From Leifsonia aquatica (GTDB lineage: Bacteria > Actinomycetota > Actinomycetes > Actinomycetales > Microbacteriaceae), in the NCBI RefSeq assembly GCF_014190775.1, contig NZ_JACHVP010000004.1:186001-250000 (forward strand): a stretch of DNA of 64,000 nucleotides, in the 5' to 3' direction. Both the position numbers and the translations under genes were made by a program. The notes beneath the pieces were generated by a model. The model saw nothing but the letters and a program-made list of their open reading frames with translations, searched no databases and had not been told where the DNA came from. Positions 18,375 through 26,741 of the stretch are shown piece after piece; position 1 is the stretch's first letter; each line of letters begins with the position of its first letter.

Positions 18375-18464
18375 CTAGCGGTCGGCGACATCCCGCAGCA
18401 CGACCTCCACCAGCACGACCAGGCACACGGCCACGATCGCCCAGGCGAGGAGAGTGAGAACCAT
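18375..18464 (-). CDS. 29-residue single-pass membrane peptide
   Basis: A short ORF, ATG at 18464 to TAG at 18375, with GGAAGGGAG placed ideally before the ATG. The peptide begins MVLTLLAWAIVAVCLVVLV and ends EVVLRDVADR: one hydrophobic helix with a charged C-terminus. It fills the gap between the Ser/Thr kinase and diacylglycerol kinase genes on the same strand. No family was recognised. The clear ribosome-binding site and the membrane-helix pattern are the evidence that it is real. Confidence 0.55.
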   Translation of the reverse strand: MVLTLLAWAIVAVCLVVLVEVVLRDVADR

Positions 18465-18582
18465 CACGCTCCCTTCCTACCGGAGCGGTGGCGGCCGGGT
18501 GCCGAAACGCGGCAACTCGTAACATGCGGGACGGAAACGTCACACGCCGGAAACGCGGGAGGCCGCGCGGCGAGCGGGCGGG

Positions 18583-19869
18583 TCAGCCCTTGCCCTTCCC
18601 CTTGTTGCCGTTGTTCCCGTTCCCGTTGTTGCCGTTGCCGTTGTTCCCGTTGCCCTTGCCGTTCCCGTTGTTCCCGTTCCCGTTGCCCGTGTTCCCGTCG
18701 TCCGGGGCGGTCGTCTCCTGCGCGGGAGCAGGCGCGGGAGTCGGGACGACAGCCGGGGCGACGTTCTGCGGCGGAGTCTGCACGCTCGGCGTGGGCCGCG
18801 GCGTCGGGCCGGTGTCGGCCGTCTCCCCTCCGGGTGCCAGGAGCGCGCCGAGAGCGAGCGCGCCCGCCACGACGACGGCGGCACCCGCCGCGACGAGGAC
18901 GGTCGCGAGACGGCGGCGCCGGCGCGGAGGAGCGGCAGCCGGCTGCGTCGGCGCGGTCGCGCCGGGTCCGCCGGGCTCAGCGTTCCCGGCGGGCATCGCC
19001 ACGGTCGGCACGTCCTCCACCACCGGCGCCGCCTCCACCGCCGGCACCCACCCGGCCAGCTCCGGCCCCATCACCGCCGCCATCGTGGCGACCTCGGCGG
19101 CGGTCGGCCGGAGGTCCGGGTCCGCGCTGGTCATCGCCAGCAGCATCCCGCGCCATCCGTCGGGGAGGTCGGCCGGCACGGACGGATCGTGCGCCGCACG
19201 GGCGGCGACGGCCTCCACCGGCGTCCCCGGATACTGCCGCACGCCCGTGAGGGCTTCCAGCACGACGAGCCCGAAGGCGTACACGTCGGCCGCCGGGCCG
19301 GGGTCGGCTCCGCGCAACTGTTCGGGGCTGAGGTAGCCCGCGGTGCCGATGACGGTCCCGGCTGTCGTCACGCGGTCGGCTCCGAGGAGGTGCGCGATGC
19401 CGAAGTCGGCGAGCTTCACGATCGGCGCACGCCCCGGCACGCTCGAGGTCGCCAGGAGGATGTTGGCCGGCTTGAGGTCGCGGTGCACCATCCCGGCGCC
19501 GTGCACGACGGCGAGCGCCTCCGCCACGTCCGCGGTCAGGGTCGCGACCTGCTCCGGCGGGAGCGGGCCCTCGTCGAGCCGCGACCGGAGGTCCTGCCCG
19601 TCGACCAGCTCCATCACCAGGAAGCTCGGGGTCGTCTCGCCGTCGCCCGCGAGGTGCGCATCGAACAGCGTGACGAGATGGGGGTGCGACAGGCGCGCGA
19701 GCGCGGTCGCCTCCCCGCGGCGCCGGGTGTCGTCGGCGGCCGTCCCCGCGGGGAAGAGCTTGATCGCGACGAACCGGCCGAGCTGCCGGTCGTAGGCGCG
19801 ATAGACGGTCGCCATGCCGCCGCGACCGAGCCGGTCGCGCAGCTCGTACCGGTCGAGTAGCGGATCCAC
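18583..19869 (-). CDS. serine/threonine protein kinase with extracellular Gly/Asn tail
   Basis: A PknB-type receptor kinase of about 428 aa. The kinase domain (residues 6-265) shows LGRGGMATVYRAYD, the VAIK lysine, MVHRDLKPANI, ADFGIAHLL and AGYLSPEQLRG. One membrane helix follows (LATVLVAAGAAVVVAGALALGALL), then a Pro-rich stretch and a tail of about 35 residues made almost only of Gly and Asn, ending KGKGKG. PASTA domains are absent. The GTG at 19869 (VDPLLDRYEL) fits the usual kinase start; an ATG at 19923 would add 18 residues. The tail is outside the cell by the positive-inside rule and may bind wall polymers. Confidence 0.9.
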   Translation of the reverse strand: MDPLLDRYELRDRLGRGGMATVYRAYDRQLGRFVAIKLFPAGTAADDTRRRGEATALARLSHPHLVTLFDAHLAGDGETTPSFLVMELVDGQDLRSRLDEGPLPPEQVATLTADVAEALAVVHGAGMVHRDLKPANILLATSSVPGRAPIVKLADFGIAHLLGADRVTTAGTVIGTAGYLSPEQLRGADPGPAADVYAFGLVVLEALTGVRQYPGTPVEAVAARAAHDPSVPADLPDGWRGMLLAMTSADPDLRPTAAEVATMAAVMGPELAGWVPAVEAAPVVEDVPTVAMPAGNAEPGGPGATAPTQPAAAPPRRRRRLATVLVAAGAAVVVAGALALGALLAPGGETADTGPTPRPTPSVQTPPQNVAPAVVPTPAPAPAQETTAPDDGNTGNGNGNNGNGKGNGNNGNGNNGNGNNGNKGKGKG

Positions 19870-20019
19870 CGTGCGAGCATACGCGCAGCCGAGACTCCAG
19901 GCAGCGGGAGGGGTCGATCGCATTCCCCACCGTGAATACGCTCAGAATCGCGACCGGGGCCCTTGAACCGGCGGCGGATGAGGGCCTGGCTGGGGAGAGT
20001 GGGAGATCGGGAGCAGCAG

Positions 20020-20535
20020 GTGGCAGGCGTCGGGGGCGAGACACCCCGGCCCGACACCGGTGTGCTCGAGGCGCTGCAGGTGTACCGCGCGGCGGAGGCG
20101 GCGATGCGGCGCCGCACGGGTGCCGCGATGGGCATGGGCGACAACGACCTCCTGGCCCTGCGGCTCATCCTCGACAACACGGCCGCGGGCCGCCCGACCG
20201 CGGCGAAGGACCTGAGCCGGTATCTCGGGATCTCCAGCGCCTCGACCACGGCGCTCATCGACCGGTTGGAGGGGGGCGGTTTCGTCGAGCGACGCCGCAG
20301 CGTGACGGACGGCCGCTCGATCACCCTCCTGCCCACGCGCGCCGCCCTCGGCGAGACGGGACCGCTGCTGGCCGAGGCCAACGCGCAGCTTGCCGCCGCC
20401 TCCGCCGAGCTGAGTCCCGACGAGGCCGAGACGGTCACGCGGTTCCTGACGCGGATGCGCGAGACCGTCGATCGCATCTCGGCCGATCGCGCGAGGGTTA
20501 GACCCGAAAGACGTCGCAGTCAAGGGGATTACTAG
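20020..20535 (+). CDS. MarR family transcriptional regulator
   Basis: About 171 aa. The winged-helix region is TAAKDLSRYLGISSASTTALIDRLEGGGFVERRRSVTDGRSITLLPT, with strong MarR features (DRLE, the wing DGRS). The GTG at 20020 is chosen because GGGAG lies six bases before it; in-frame starts at 19978 and 19999 are alternatives. It is divergent from the Ser/Thr kinase. The target is unknown. Confidence 0.83.
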   Translation: MAGVGGETPRPDTGVLEALQVYRAAEAAMRRRTGAAMGMGDNDLLALRLILDNTAAGRPTAAKDLSRYLGISSASTTALIDRLEGGGFVERRRSVTDGRSITLLPTRAALGETGPLLAEANAQLAAASAELSPDEAETVTRFLTRMRETVDRISADRARVRPERRRSQGDY

Positions 20536-20585
20536 GCAACCGAAACAGTTGTTCGATGGTGTGCGTCAAGGAAAGGACACTCTCC

Positions 20586-20750
20586 ATGAACATCCTGCTC
20601 ATCATCATCGCGATCATCGCGATCGTCCTGCTGCTCACCGGAGGCTTCGTCCAGTCGCTGAACTTCCTGCTGTGGGTCGGCATCATCCTGCTCGTGCTGG
20701 CGGTGATCGTCTGGCTCGTGCGCATGCTGACCGGCAGTCGCCGGGTCTGA
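20586..20750 (+). CDS. small hydrophobic membrane protein, 54 aa
   Basis: Begins MNILLIIIAIIAIVLLLTGG, followed by a second helix LNFLLWVGIILLVLAVIVWLV and a short basic end. AAGGAAAGGA precedes the ATG at 20586. Two-helix proteins of this kind are common beside DUF6458 genes in Microbacteriaceae. The next gene begins 13 bp later. The function is unknown. Confidence 0.8.
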   Translation: MNILLIIIAIIAIVLLLTGGFVQSLNFLLWVGIILLVLAVIVWLVRMLTGSRRV

Positions 20751-20763
20751 TCGGAGACGTCGC

Positions 20764-21015
20764 ATGAGCCTCGGTACAGGTATCGTCCTGCTCGTCATCG
20801 GTGCGATCCTGGCGTTCGCCCTGAACGTCCAGGTCGACTGGATCGATCTGCACCTCGTGGGCTACATCCTGATGATCGCCGGCGCCGTCGGCATCATCCT
20901 CGGGATCGTGCTGCTGTCGCGCCGCCGCCGAAGCGTGGCGACGACGCGCACGGCTGTAGACCCCACGACGGGCGAGCGTGTGACCCGCCGGACCGGCGAG
21001 TCGGACCAGCTCTGA
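20764..21015 (+). CDS. DUF6458-like small membrane protein
   Basis: An 83-aa protein with two membrane helices (GTGIVLLVIGAILAFAL and LVGYILMIAGAVGIILGIVLL) flanking the loop NVQVDWIDLH, then a basic hydrophilic tail. The sequence WIDLHLVGYILMIAG is typical of actinobacterial DUF6458 proteins. It is cotranscribed with the 54-aa protein. A strong hairpin ends the unit. Confidence 0.8.
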   Translation: MSLGTGIVLLVIGAILAFALNVQVDWIDLHLVGYILMIAGAVGIILGIVLLSRRRRSVATTRTAVDPTTGERVTRRTGESDQL

Positions 21016-21034
21016 CGTCACCCCCGAAACGACA

Positions 21035-21065
21035 GGAGCCCCGCACCATTCCGGTGCGGGGCTCC
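21035..21065. terminator. bidirectional hairpin terminator
   Basis: GGAGCCCCGCAC and GTGCGGGGCTCC form a 12-bp stem with a 7-base loop between the convergent DUF6458 gene and the decarboxylase gene. Confidence 0.8.
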
Positions 21066-21096
21066 TTCGCGTTCGGGCGGCGGAAGGCCGGCTGCC

Positions 21097-22473
21097 TCAC
21101 ATGGTGTCGAGGATGGCGACCAGGTCCTCGAAGGTCGTCAGCGGGTTCAGGATGGCGAACCGGGTGTTCGGGCGCCCCGCGTGCGAGCTCGGGGTGACGA
21201 ACGCGCGCTGCTCCTCCAGCAGGCGAGCCGACCACAGGGCGTAATCCTCGCGGGTCCAGCCGTCGCGCTCGAACACGACGACGGAGAGCTGCGGCTTGCG
21301 GACGAGCCGGAAGCCGTCGCGCCGTTCGATCTCGGCCGCGATCCTCTCCGCGAGGCGCAGGGAGGCCGTGACGGCATCCCGGTACGCCGCTGCGCCGTGG
21401 CTCGCGAGCGAGAACCAGAACGGGAGTCCGCGCGCGCGGCGGGTGAGGTGGATCGCGTAGTCGGACGGGCTCCACTCGGCGGCGTCCGTCAGGGTGTCGA
21501 GGTATTCGGCGTGCTGCGTGTGCGCGCGGCGGCCGGCCTGCGGGTCGCGGTAGATCAGGGCGCAGGCGTCGAACGGCGCAAAGAGCCACTTGTGCGGGTC
21601 GACGATCACCGAGTCGGCGTGCTCGACGCCGGCGAACAGGGGACGCGCGAGCGGGGACAGCATCCCGGCCAGGCCGTAGGCGCCGTCGATGTGCAGCCAG
21701 AAGGGGAACTCGCCCTTGAGCGCGGCGATGGAGGCGATGTCGTCGACGATGCCGAAGTTCGTGGAGCCGCCGGTCGCGACCACGGCGAAGACCGCGTCCC
21801 CGTACTCCTCCAGCGCGGCACGGACGGCCTCGCCGGTCAGGACGCCGGACTCGCCGGGCGAGACGGGGACGACGTCCACATCCATCACCCGCGCCGCCGA
21901 GGCGACGGAGGAGTGTGCCTCCGCGCTGCAGACGATCACCCAGCGGTCCGACGGGGAGTGGCCCTCGGCCCGGGCGTGGTCGCGCGCCGCGACGAGCGCG
22001 GACAAGTTGCCCAGCGTCCCGCCCTGCACGAACACGCCGCCCGCGGTCGCCGGGAGGCCGAACTCGGCAGCCAGCCACGAGAGCACCTGGTTCTCGGCGT
22101 ACACCGCGCCCGACCCCTCCAGCCACGATCCGCCGTAGACGGCGCTGGCCGAGACGACGAGGTCGAACGCGGTCGCGGCCTTGGTCGGCGCGGTCGGGAT
22201 GAACGACAGGTACTGCGGGTGGTCGGTGGTGATGCAGGCCGGGGCGAGCACATGCTCGAAGACGGCGAGCGCGCGCTCGGCGCCCATCCCGCTCTCGGAG
22301 ACGGTCTGGCCGGCGAGGCGGCGCAGCTCGTGCTCGGGCAGCGGCTTGTCGAGCGGGGTGTCGGTGCTCAGGATGCGGCGGCGCGAGTAGTCGAGCACGA
22401 GGTCGACGAGGTCGCGGGTCTCGGGGGTGACGGCGTGCATCCGGTCGGCGGACAGTGGGGACTGGGTGTTCAT
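21097..22473 (-). CDS. PLP-dependent group II amino-acid decarboxylase
   Basis: A 458-aa enzyme of the glutamate/aromatic-L-amino-acid decarboxylase superfamily. It shows FVQGGTLGNLSALVAAR, AEAHSSVASAARVM, the cofactor-Asp motif LHIDGAYG and the PLP-Lys motif SVIVDPHKWLFAPFD. The C-terminal domain carries VVVFERDGWTREDYALW. The ATG at 22473 has GGAGG upstream. It is probably an aromatic or branched substrate enzyme, because the His-rich loop of glutamate decarboxylase is missing. The exact substrate is not readable. Confidence 0.88.
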   Translation of the reverse strand: MNTQSPLSADRMHAVTPETRDLVDLVLDYSRRRILSTDTPLDKPLPEHELRRLAGQTVSESGMGAERALAVFEHVLAPACITTDHPQYLSFIPTAPTKAATAFDLVVSASAVYGGSWLEGSGAVYAENQVLSWLAAEFGLPATAGGVFVQGGTLGNLSALVAARDHARAEGHSPSDRWVIVCSAEAHSSVASAARVMDVDVVPVSPGESGVLTGEAVRAALEEYGDAVFAVVATGGSTNFGIVDDIASIAALKGEFPFWLHIDGAYGLAGMLSPLARPLFAGVEHADSVIVDPHKWLFAPFDACALIYRDPQAGRRAHTQHAEYLDTLTDAAEWSPSDYAIHLTRRARGLPFWFSLASHGAAAYRDAVTASLRLAERIAAEIERRDGFRLVRKPQLSVVVFERDGWTREDYALWSARLLEEQRAFVTPSSHAGRPNTRFAILNPLTTFEDLVAILDTM

Positions 22474-22612
22474 GGGACCTCCGCGGACCATGCTTTCACA
22501 CGGAATGAGCAGGAGTGCGGCATTGGACGCAGGATTCGTGCGCCGTATTCCGGCGGAGCGCATCGATCCTGTGCGAACTCTCGCCAGGGCGGCGATACCG
22601 ATCCCCGTCGCG

Positions 22613-23902
22613 CTATCCGGCGACGGATTCCTCGACGGCGGCCTCGTCCGCTCCTCCGGCCGCGCCGGCGGCGAGCCCCGAGGGGTCGATCGGGTCGCGC
22701 CGGTCGCGCAGGAAGAGGGACGCGACGAAAGCCACGACCAGCGCCGCGGCGATCACGACGAAGACGATCGTGATCGACGACCCGTCCGCGATCGCCCCGA
22801 GAGCGGGAGCGAGGAATCCGCCGAGAGTCGTCGAGAGCCCGAGGGTGATCCCGCTCGCCGTGCCGATGTGCCGGGGCAGGTACGCGTGCGAGAGCGTGAC
22901 GTGCAGGGCGAACGGCACGAACAGGGCGACGCCCAGCAGCGCCGTCGCCACGATCGCGACACCCGCGGACGGCGCCGCGACGATGGCGCCCGCCGCGAGA
23001 GCCGCCACCGCGTAGCCGAGGGGGATGACGATCCGGCGCCCGAAGCGATCGGCGAGGAACCCGCCCAGCAGCGTCCCGATCGCGCCGGCCGCGGGGAACA
23101 CGGCGAGCGCGACCGCCCCCACACCGGCTCCTGCCTGGAAGCGCTCGGCCACGTAGAGCGCGATGAAAGACGTGGTGCCGATGTACGCGAGCGACCAGAA
23201 CGAGATGACGACGAGCAGCCAGGCGAAGCGACCCCAAGCATCCGCCGCGGCGGCGGGGAGGGCGGCCGTGACCGTCGTGGAGGGAGCGACCTCTTCGTGC
23301 GCCTCCTGCACGGGATGAGCGGGCGCCACCTCCCTCGCGCGGTGGCGACGGACGGCGAGGTAGACGACGATGACGGCCGCCGTGGGCACGAGGAGCAGCG
23401 GCGTCGAGCCGAGTCCGAGCGTGCCCGCCGTCAGCCCGACGAGGAGCGGCGCCAGAGCGACGCCGACGTTGCCACCGACGGAGAAGATGCTCATGGACCG
23501 GTTGGTGCCGCCTCCGGTCGCTCGGGCCTCGACGGTCGCGGGCGGGTGATAGGCCGCGACGCCGACGCCGGACAGCGCGACGATGACCCAGGTCAGCCAG
23601 TAGCTCCCCGAGGTGAGGCCGGCGGCGGCGACGCAGAGCGCGGCGAAGGCGAGGCCCGCCGGCACCATCCACCGCAGGTCGAGCCGGTCGCTGAGCCAGC
23701 CGAAGACCGGCTGGGTGATGCTCGAGAGCGCGGTGGAGGCGAGCACGATCCCGGCGGCGGCCGCGTAGTCGTAGTGCTGCTGCGCGATCAGGGAGGGCAG
23801 CATCGCGGCGACGGCTCCGGTCTGGAAGTCGTTCATGGTGTGCGTCGACACCAGCGACCAGAAGCGGGCGCGGCGGCGCGGTATGAGGGTCGGGGTGGGC
23901 AC
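22613..23902 (-). CDS. MFS transporter, fosmidomycin-resistance (Fsr)-like
   Basis: A 429-aa, 12-helix exporter. The N-terminal half has HTMNDFQTGAVAAMLPSLI, the helix 2-3 loop FGWLSDRLDLRW and YHPPATVEARA. The second part has FSVGGNVGVALAPLLVG, a hallmark of the Fsr subfamily, and FLADRFGRRIVIPLGYAVAAL. The GTG at 23902 is chosen because GGAGG lies five bases upstream. It probably exports small toxic or phosphonate-like compounds, though this is only a subfamily inference. An 11-bp inverted repeat at 23951-23977 lies upstream. Confidence 0.88.
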   Translation of the reverse strand: MPTPTLIPRRRARFWSLVSTHTMNDFQTGAVAAMLPSLIAQQHYDYAAAAGIVLASTALSSITQPVFGWLSDRLDLRWMVPAGLAFAALCVAAAGLTSGSYWLTWVIVALSGVGVAAYHPPATVEARATGGGTNRSMSIFSVGGNVGVALAPLLVGLTAGTLGLGSTPLLLVPTAAVIVVYLAVRRHRAREVAPAHPVQEAHEEVAPSTTVTAALPAAAADAWGRFAWLLVVISFWSLAYIGTTSFIALYVAERFQAGAGVGAVALAVFPAAGAIGTLLGGFLADRFGRRIVIPLGYAVAALAAGAIVAAPSAGVAIVATALLGVALFVPFALHVTLSHAYLPRHIGTASGITLGLSTTLGGFLAPALGAIADGSSITIVFVVIAAALVVAFVASLFLRDRRDPIDPSGLAAGAAGGADEAAVEESVAG

Positions 23903-23950
23903 GGCATCCTCCACGGTTCGAGCGGGCAGGATGCGACCGTATTCGATGCG

Positions 23951-23977
23951 CAACTCCTCAGACAAGCTGAGGAGTTG
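23951..23977. promoter_or_regulatory. 11-bp inverted repeat before the Fsr-like gene
   Basis: CAACTCCTCAG-ACAAG-CTGAGGAGTTG is a perfect inverted repeat in the gap between the XRE gene stop and the Fsr-like start. It may be an operator for the exporter or the terminator hairpin of the XRE gene. No T-run follows on either strand. Confidence 0.45.
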
Positions 23978-24018
23978 ATTCGCGACACGACATGGCGGAT
24001 CCGCGCTATCGGCGCCCC

Positions 24019-24579
24019 TCAGGAGACGACGAGCCGCACGAATCGCGCGGTCTCCGCCCCGACTGCGGCATACGAGTACCGCTGGGCGCTGGAGTAGATC
24101 GCGTGCTCTCCGACACCGAGTTCGGAGACCCCGTCCTCGCGCTCGATGCGCAGCCTCCCGGCGGTGACGAAGACGATCTCGTGCCAGCCGGCCGGGTCGG
24201 GCTCGGCGTCGTAGCGTTCGCCCGCGGCCAGCGCCCACGTCCAGAGCTGGGCGTCCGTCCGGGCGGGGACCGCGCCCACGAGCGCGGCGACGCTCTCCGC
24301 CGAGGCGCCGCGCCAGGCGACCGCGTTCACGGCGGTCGGCAGCGCGGACGGCTCCGCGACGAGCGTGACGAAGTCGGTGTCGAGTGCCTCGGCGACCCGG
24401 TCGAGGCCCGAGAGGCTGATGTTGGCCTCCCCCGCCTCCAGGTTGATGATCGTGCGACGGCTGATCCCGGACCGCTCGGCGAGCGCGGCCTGGCTGAGGC
24501 CGCGCTCCTGGCGCAGGCGGCGGAGGTTCCCGGCGACCTGGGCGAGGACGTCGGCGCCGTGTTCTGGCATGTGCATCAT
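24019..24579 (-). CDS. XRE family regulator with C-terminal cupin domain
   Basis: A 186-aa regulator. The helix-turn-helix spans about residues 15-70 (LRRLRQERGLSQAALAERSGISRRTIINLEAGEANISL). A C-terminal cupin fold (WTWALAAGERYDAEP..GWHEIVFVTAGRLRIE..VGEHAIYSS) probably binds the effector. The start is set at the first of three clustered ATGs (24579) because a TATGGT box ends five bases before it; 24576 or 24570 are possible. It is divergent from the EamA permease across a compact double operator, so it almost certainly controls that permease. Confidence 0.87.
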   Translation of the reverse strand: MMHMPEHGADVLAQVAGNLRRLRQERGLSQAALAERSGISRRTIINLEAGEANISLSGLDRVAEALDTDFVTLVAEPSALPTAVNAVAWRGASAESVAALVGAVPARTDAQLWTWALAAGERYDAEPDPAGWHEIVFVTAGRLRIEREDGVSELGVGEHAIYSSAQRYSYAAVGAETARFVRLVVS

Positions 24580-24610
24580 TCTGCACCATAGGATGTGCAG
24601 GATGCTGCAC
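24571..24610. promoter_or_regulatory. twin operators flanking overlapping divergent -10 boxes
   Basis: GTGCA-N6-TGCAC occurs twice, at 24571-24586 and 24595-24610. Between them lie a minus-strand TATGGT (24590-24585) and a plus-strand TAGGAT (24589-24594), whose ends overlap. Each box is 5-7 bases from a start codon, so both genes appear leaderless and both starts are covered by an operator. Confidence 0.7.
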
Positions 24611-25525
24611 ACACCGGATCGGACCCGCGACCCCGCGCGGCGGCGCTTCGCCGTCAGCCGGCAGGAGGGCGCGCTCCTCGCGATCACGGCCCTCTGGGGG
24701 TCGACGTTCCTCATCGTGCACCTGGCGATGGAGCACAGCGGTCCGTGGTTCTTCGTCGGGCTGCGCTTCGGGGTCGCCGGGCTGCTCGGCCTCGTGATCT
24801 TCCACCGATCGGTGCGCGGGATGCGCTGGCGCGACGTCGGCGCGGGCGCGGCGATCGGCGTCTCCATCGCGCTCGGCTACGGGCTGCAGACGATGGGCCT
24901 GCAGACGATCAGCAGCAGCACCTCCGCCTTCATCACCGCCCTGTACGTGCCGCTCGTCCCCCTGCTCCAATGGCTGGTGTTCCGCCGGGCGCCGCGGCCG
25001 CTCACCCTCGTCGGCGTCGGGCTCGCCTTCGTCGGACTGCTGCTGCTCGCCGGACCGGACGCGCTGACCGTCGGGCTCGGCCCCGGCGAGATCGCCACCC
25101 TGGTGAGCACGCTGCCGATCGCGGCCGAGATCCTCCTGATCGGGCTGTTCGCGAAATCGGTCGACGTGGGCCGCGTCACGATCGTGCAGCTGCTGGTGGC
25201 GGGAGGCGCCGGGTTCCTCGCCATGCCGATCGTCGGGGAGGCCGCACCCGCGTTCTCCTGGGCGTGGCTGCTGCCCGGCGTCGGGCTGGGCGTCGCGAGC
25301 TGCGTCATCCAGCTCACGATGAACTGGGCCCAGCGCTCGGTCTCCCCCACCAGGGCGACCATCATCTACGCGGGCGAGCCGGTCTGGGCCGGTGTCATCG
25401 GCCGCATCGCCGGCGACCGGCTGCCCCCGATCGCGATCGCCGGGGCCGGGCTCATCGTGGCCGGCGTGATCGTCAGCGAGCTGCGACCGGCGAAGCGCCG
25501 TGAGACCCCACCCGGCCTCGGCTAG
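24602..25525 (+). CDS. EamA/DMT family permease
   Basis: A 307-aa inner-membrane protein with about ten helices in two EamA repeats. It begins REGALLAITALWGSTFLIVHLAMEHS-like (GSTF motif near residue 30) and has the second-repeat feature IIYAGEPVWAGVIGRIAGDRL near residue 265. Members export amino acids or other small metabolites. The ATG at 24602 lies seven bases after TAGGAT, so the mRNA is probably leaderless. The XRE-cupin neighbour probably induces it when its substrate accumulates. Confidence 0.88.
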   Translation: MLHTPDRTRDPARRRFAVSRQEGALLAITALWGSTFLIVHLAMEHSGPWFFVGLRFGVAGLLGLVIFHRSVRGMRWRDVGAGAAIGVSIALGYGLQTMGLQTISSSTSAFITALYVPLVPLLQWLVFRRAPRPLTLVGVGLAFVGLLLLAGPDALTVGLGPGEIATLVSTLPIAAEILLIGLFAKSVDVGRVTIVQLLVAGGAGFLAMPIVGEAAPAFSWAWLLPGVGLGVASCVIQLTMNWAQRSVSPTRATIIYAGEPVWAGVIGRIAGDRLPPIAIAGAGLIVAGVIVSELRPAKRRETPPGLG

Positions 25526-25570
25526 ACTCCGGCGCGCGGGCGTCTCCTCGAGCCCGCGGAAGGAGCTCCG

Positions 25571-26518
25571 ATGACCGCCCGGGACCACCGCGTCGCCGTC
25601 CTCGTGCTGGAGGGCGCGAAGCCGCTCGACGTCGGCATCCCGTCGCAGGTGTTCGCGCACCGGCCGAGCATGCCGTACGAGGTGCGCGTCTGCGGCGCGG
25701 AGCCGGGGCTCGTCACCGGAGGCGACGGGCTCTCGTACCACGTGGCCGAAGGGCTGGACGCGCTCGAGCGCGCCGACACGGTCTTCGTCCCGGGATACCG
25801 CGAACCGGCGAGTACGGAGCCTCCCGCCGCCGTCGTCGCAGCCCTCCGCCGCGCGCACGAGCGCGGTGCCCGCCTGGCCGCGATCTCCACCGGCGCCTTC
25901 GCCCTCGCGGCCACCGGACTGCTCGACGGCCGCCGGGCGACCACGCACTGGCACTACACGCGGGCCCTCGCCGAACGGCATCCCCTCATCCGCGTGGACG
26001 AGAACGTGCTGTTCGTCGACGAGGGCGACGTGCTGACGTCGGCGGGCGCCGCCTCCGGGATCGACCTCTGCCTGCACCTGGTGCGCCGGGACCACGGGGT
26101 CGGCCTGTCCAACCACGTCGCGCGGCGGCTCGTCGCCGCGCCGTACCGCAGCGGCGGCCAGGCGCAGTACGTGCCGCGCAGTGTGCCGGAGCCACTCGGC
26201 GACCTGTTCGCCGAGACGCGCGAGTGGGCGCTGGGACGACTCGGGGGACCGCTCACCCTGGCCGAGCTCGCGCGCAACGCGAACGTCTCGGAGCGCACCT
26301 TCTCGCGGCGCTTCGTCGAGGACACCGGCTACACGCCGATGCAGTGGGTGCTCCGCGCGCGCGTCGACCTGGCACGGGAGCTGCTGGAGCGCAGCGACCT
26401 CGGCGTCGAGCAGATCGCGCACCGGGTCGGGCTCGGGACGGGATCGAACCTGCGCCTGCACTTCCACCGCATCCTGGGCACCTCCCCGACGGAGTACCGC
26501 CACACCTTCTCGGCCTGA
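25571..26518 (+). CDS. GlxA-type AraC regulator with DJ-1/PfpI domain
   Basis: A 315-aa regulator. Its N-terminal DJ-1/PfpI-like domain (residues 5-165) contains VAVLVLEGAKPLDVGIPSQVF and LAAISTGAFALAATGLLDGRRATTHW. The usual catalytic Cys of DJ-1 enzymes is replaced by Thr or Ser in SAGAASG and ISTGAF, as in other GlxA-type regulators, so it senses rather than catalyses. The C-terminal AraC double helix-turn-helix (residues 215-310) includes ERTFSRRFVEDTGYTPMQWV. The ATG follows AAGGAG. It may regulate nearby genes, but none is obvious. Confidence 0.88.
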   Translation: MTARDHRVAVLVLEGAKPLDVGIPSQVFAHRPSMPYEVRVCGAEPGLVTGGDGLSYHVAEGLDALERADTVFVPGYREPASTEPPAAVVAALRRAHERGARLAAISTGAFALAATGLLDGRRATTHWHYTRALAERHPLIRVDENVLFVDEGDVLTSAGAASGIDLCLHLVRRDHGVGLSNHVARRLVAAPYRSGGQAQYVPRSVPEPLGDLFAETREWALGRLGGPLTLAELARNANVSERTFSRRFVEDTGYTPMQWVLRARVDLARELLERSDLGVEQIAHRVGLGTGSNLRLHFHRILGTSPTEYRHTFSA

Positions 26519-26526
26519 CGCCGACC

Positions 26527-26589
26527 GCCGAGTACGCAAATTGTCTGCGTACTCGGCGGTTTCTGCCCGACTTTCTGCGTACTCGAGGG
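26527..26589 (-). repeat. palindromic element, family A, copy 2 (reverse orientation)
   Basis: Hairpin GCCGAGTACGCA-AATTGTC-TGCGTACTCGGC; the loop is GACAATT on the minus strand. The distal arm TGCGTACTCGAG lies to its right. It is located between the AraC regulator stop and the gap promoter region. Confidence 0.8.
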
Positions 26590-26741
26590 TTTGGGCGGGT
26601 CGCGCGGCGCTGGCGGGATCCTCGCGAGGGGTGGCACACACACTGGCGCGATGCTTGCGTGCGCTGTCGTGGGAGCCACTTTCGGGTCTGTGCGGGGCGA
26701 CGGAGCATGGATGGCGGACCGGGAACGAAAGGAACCACCCC

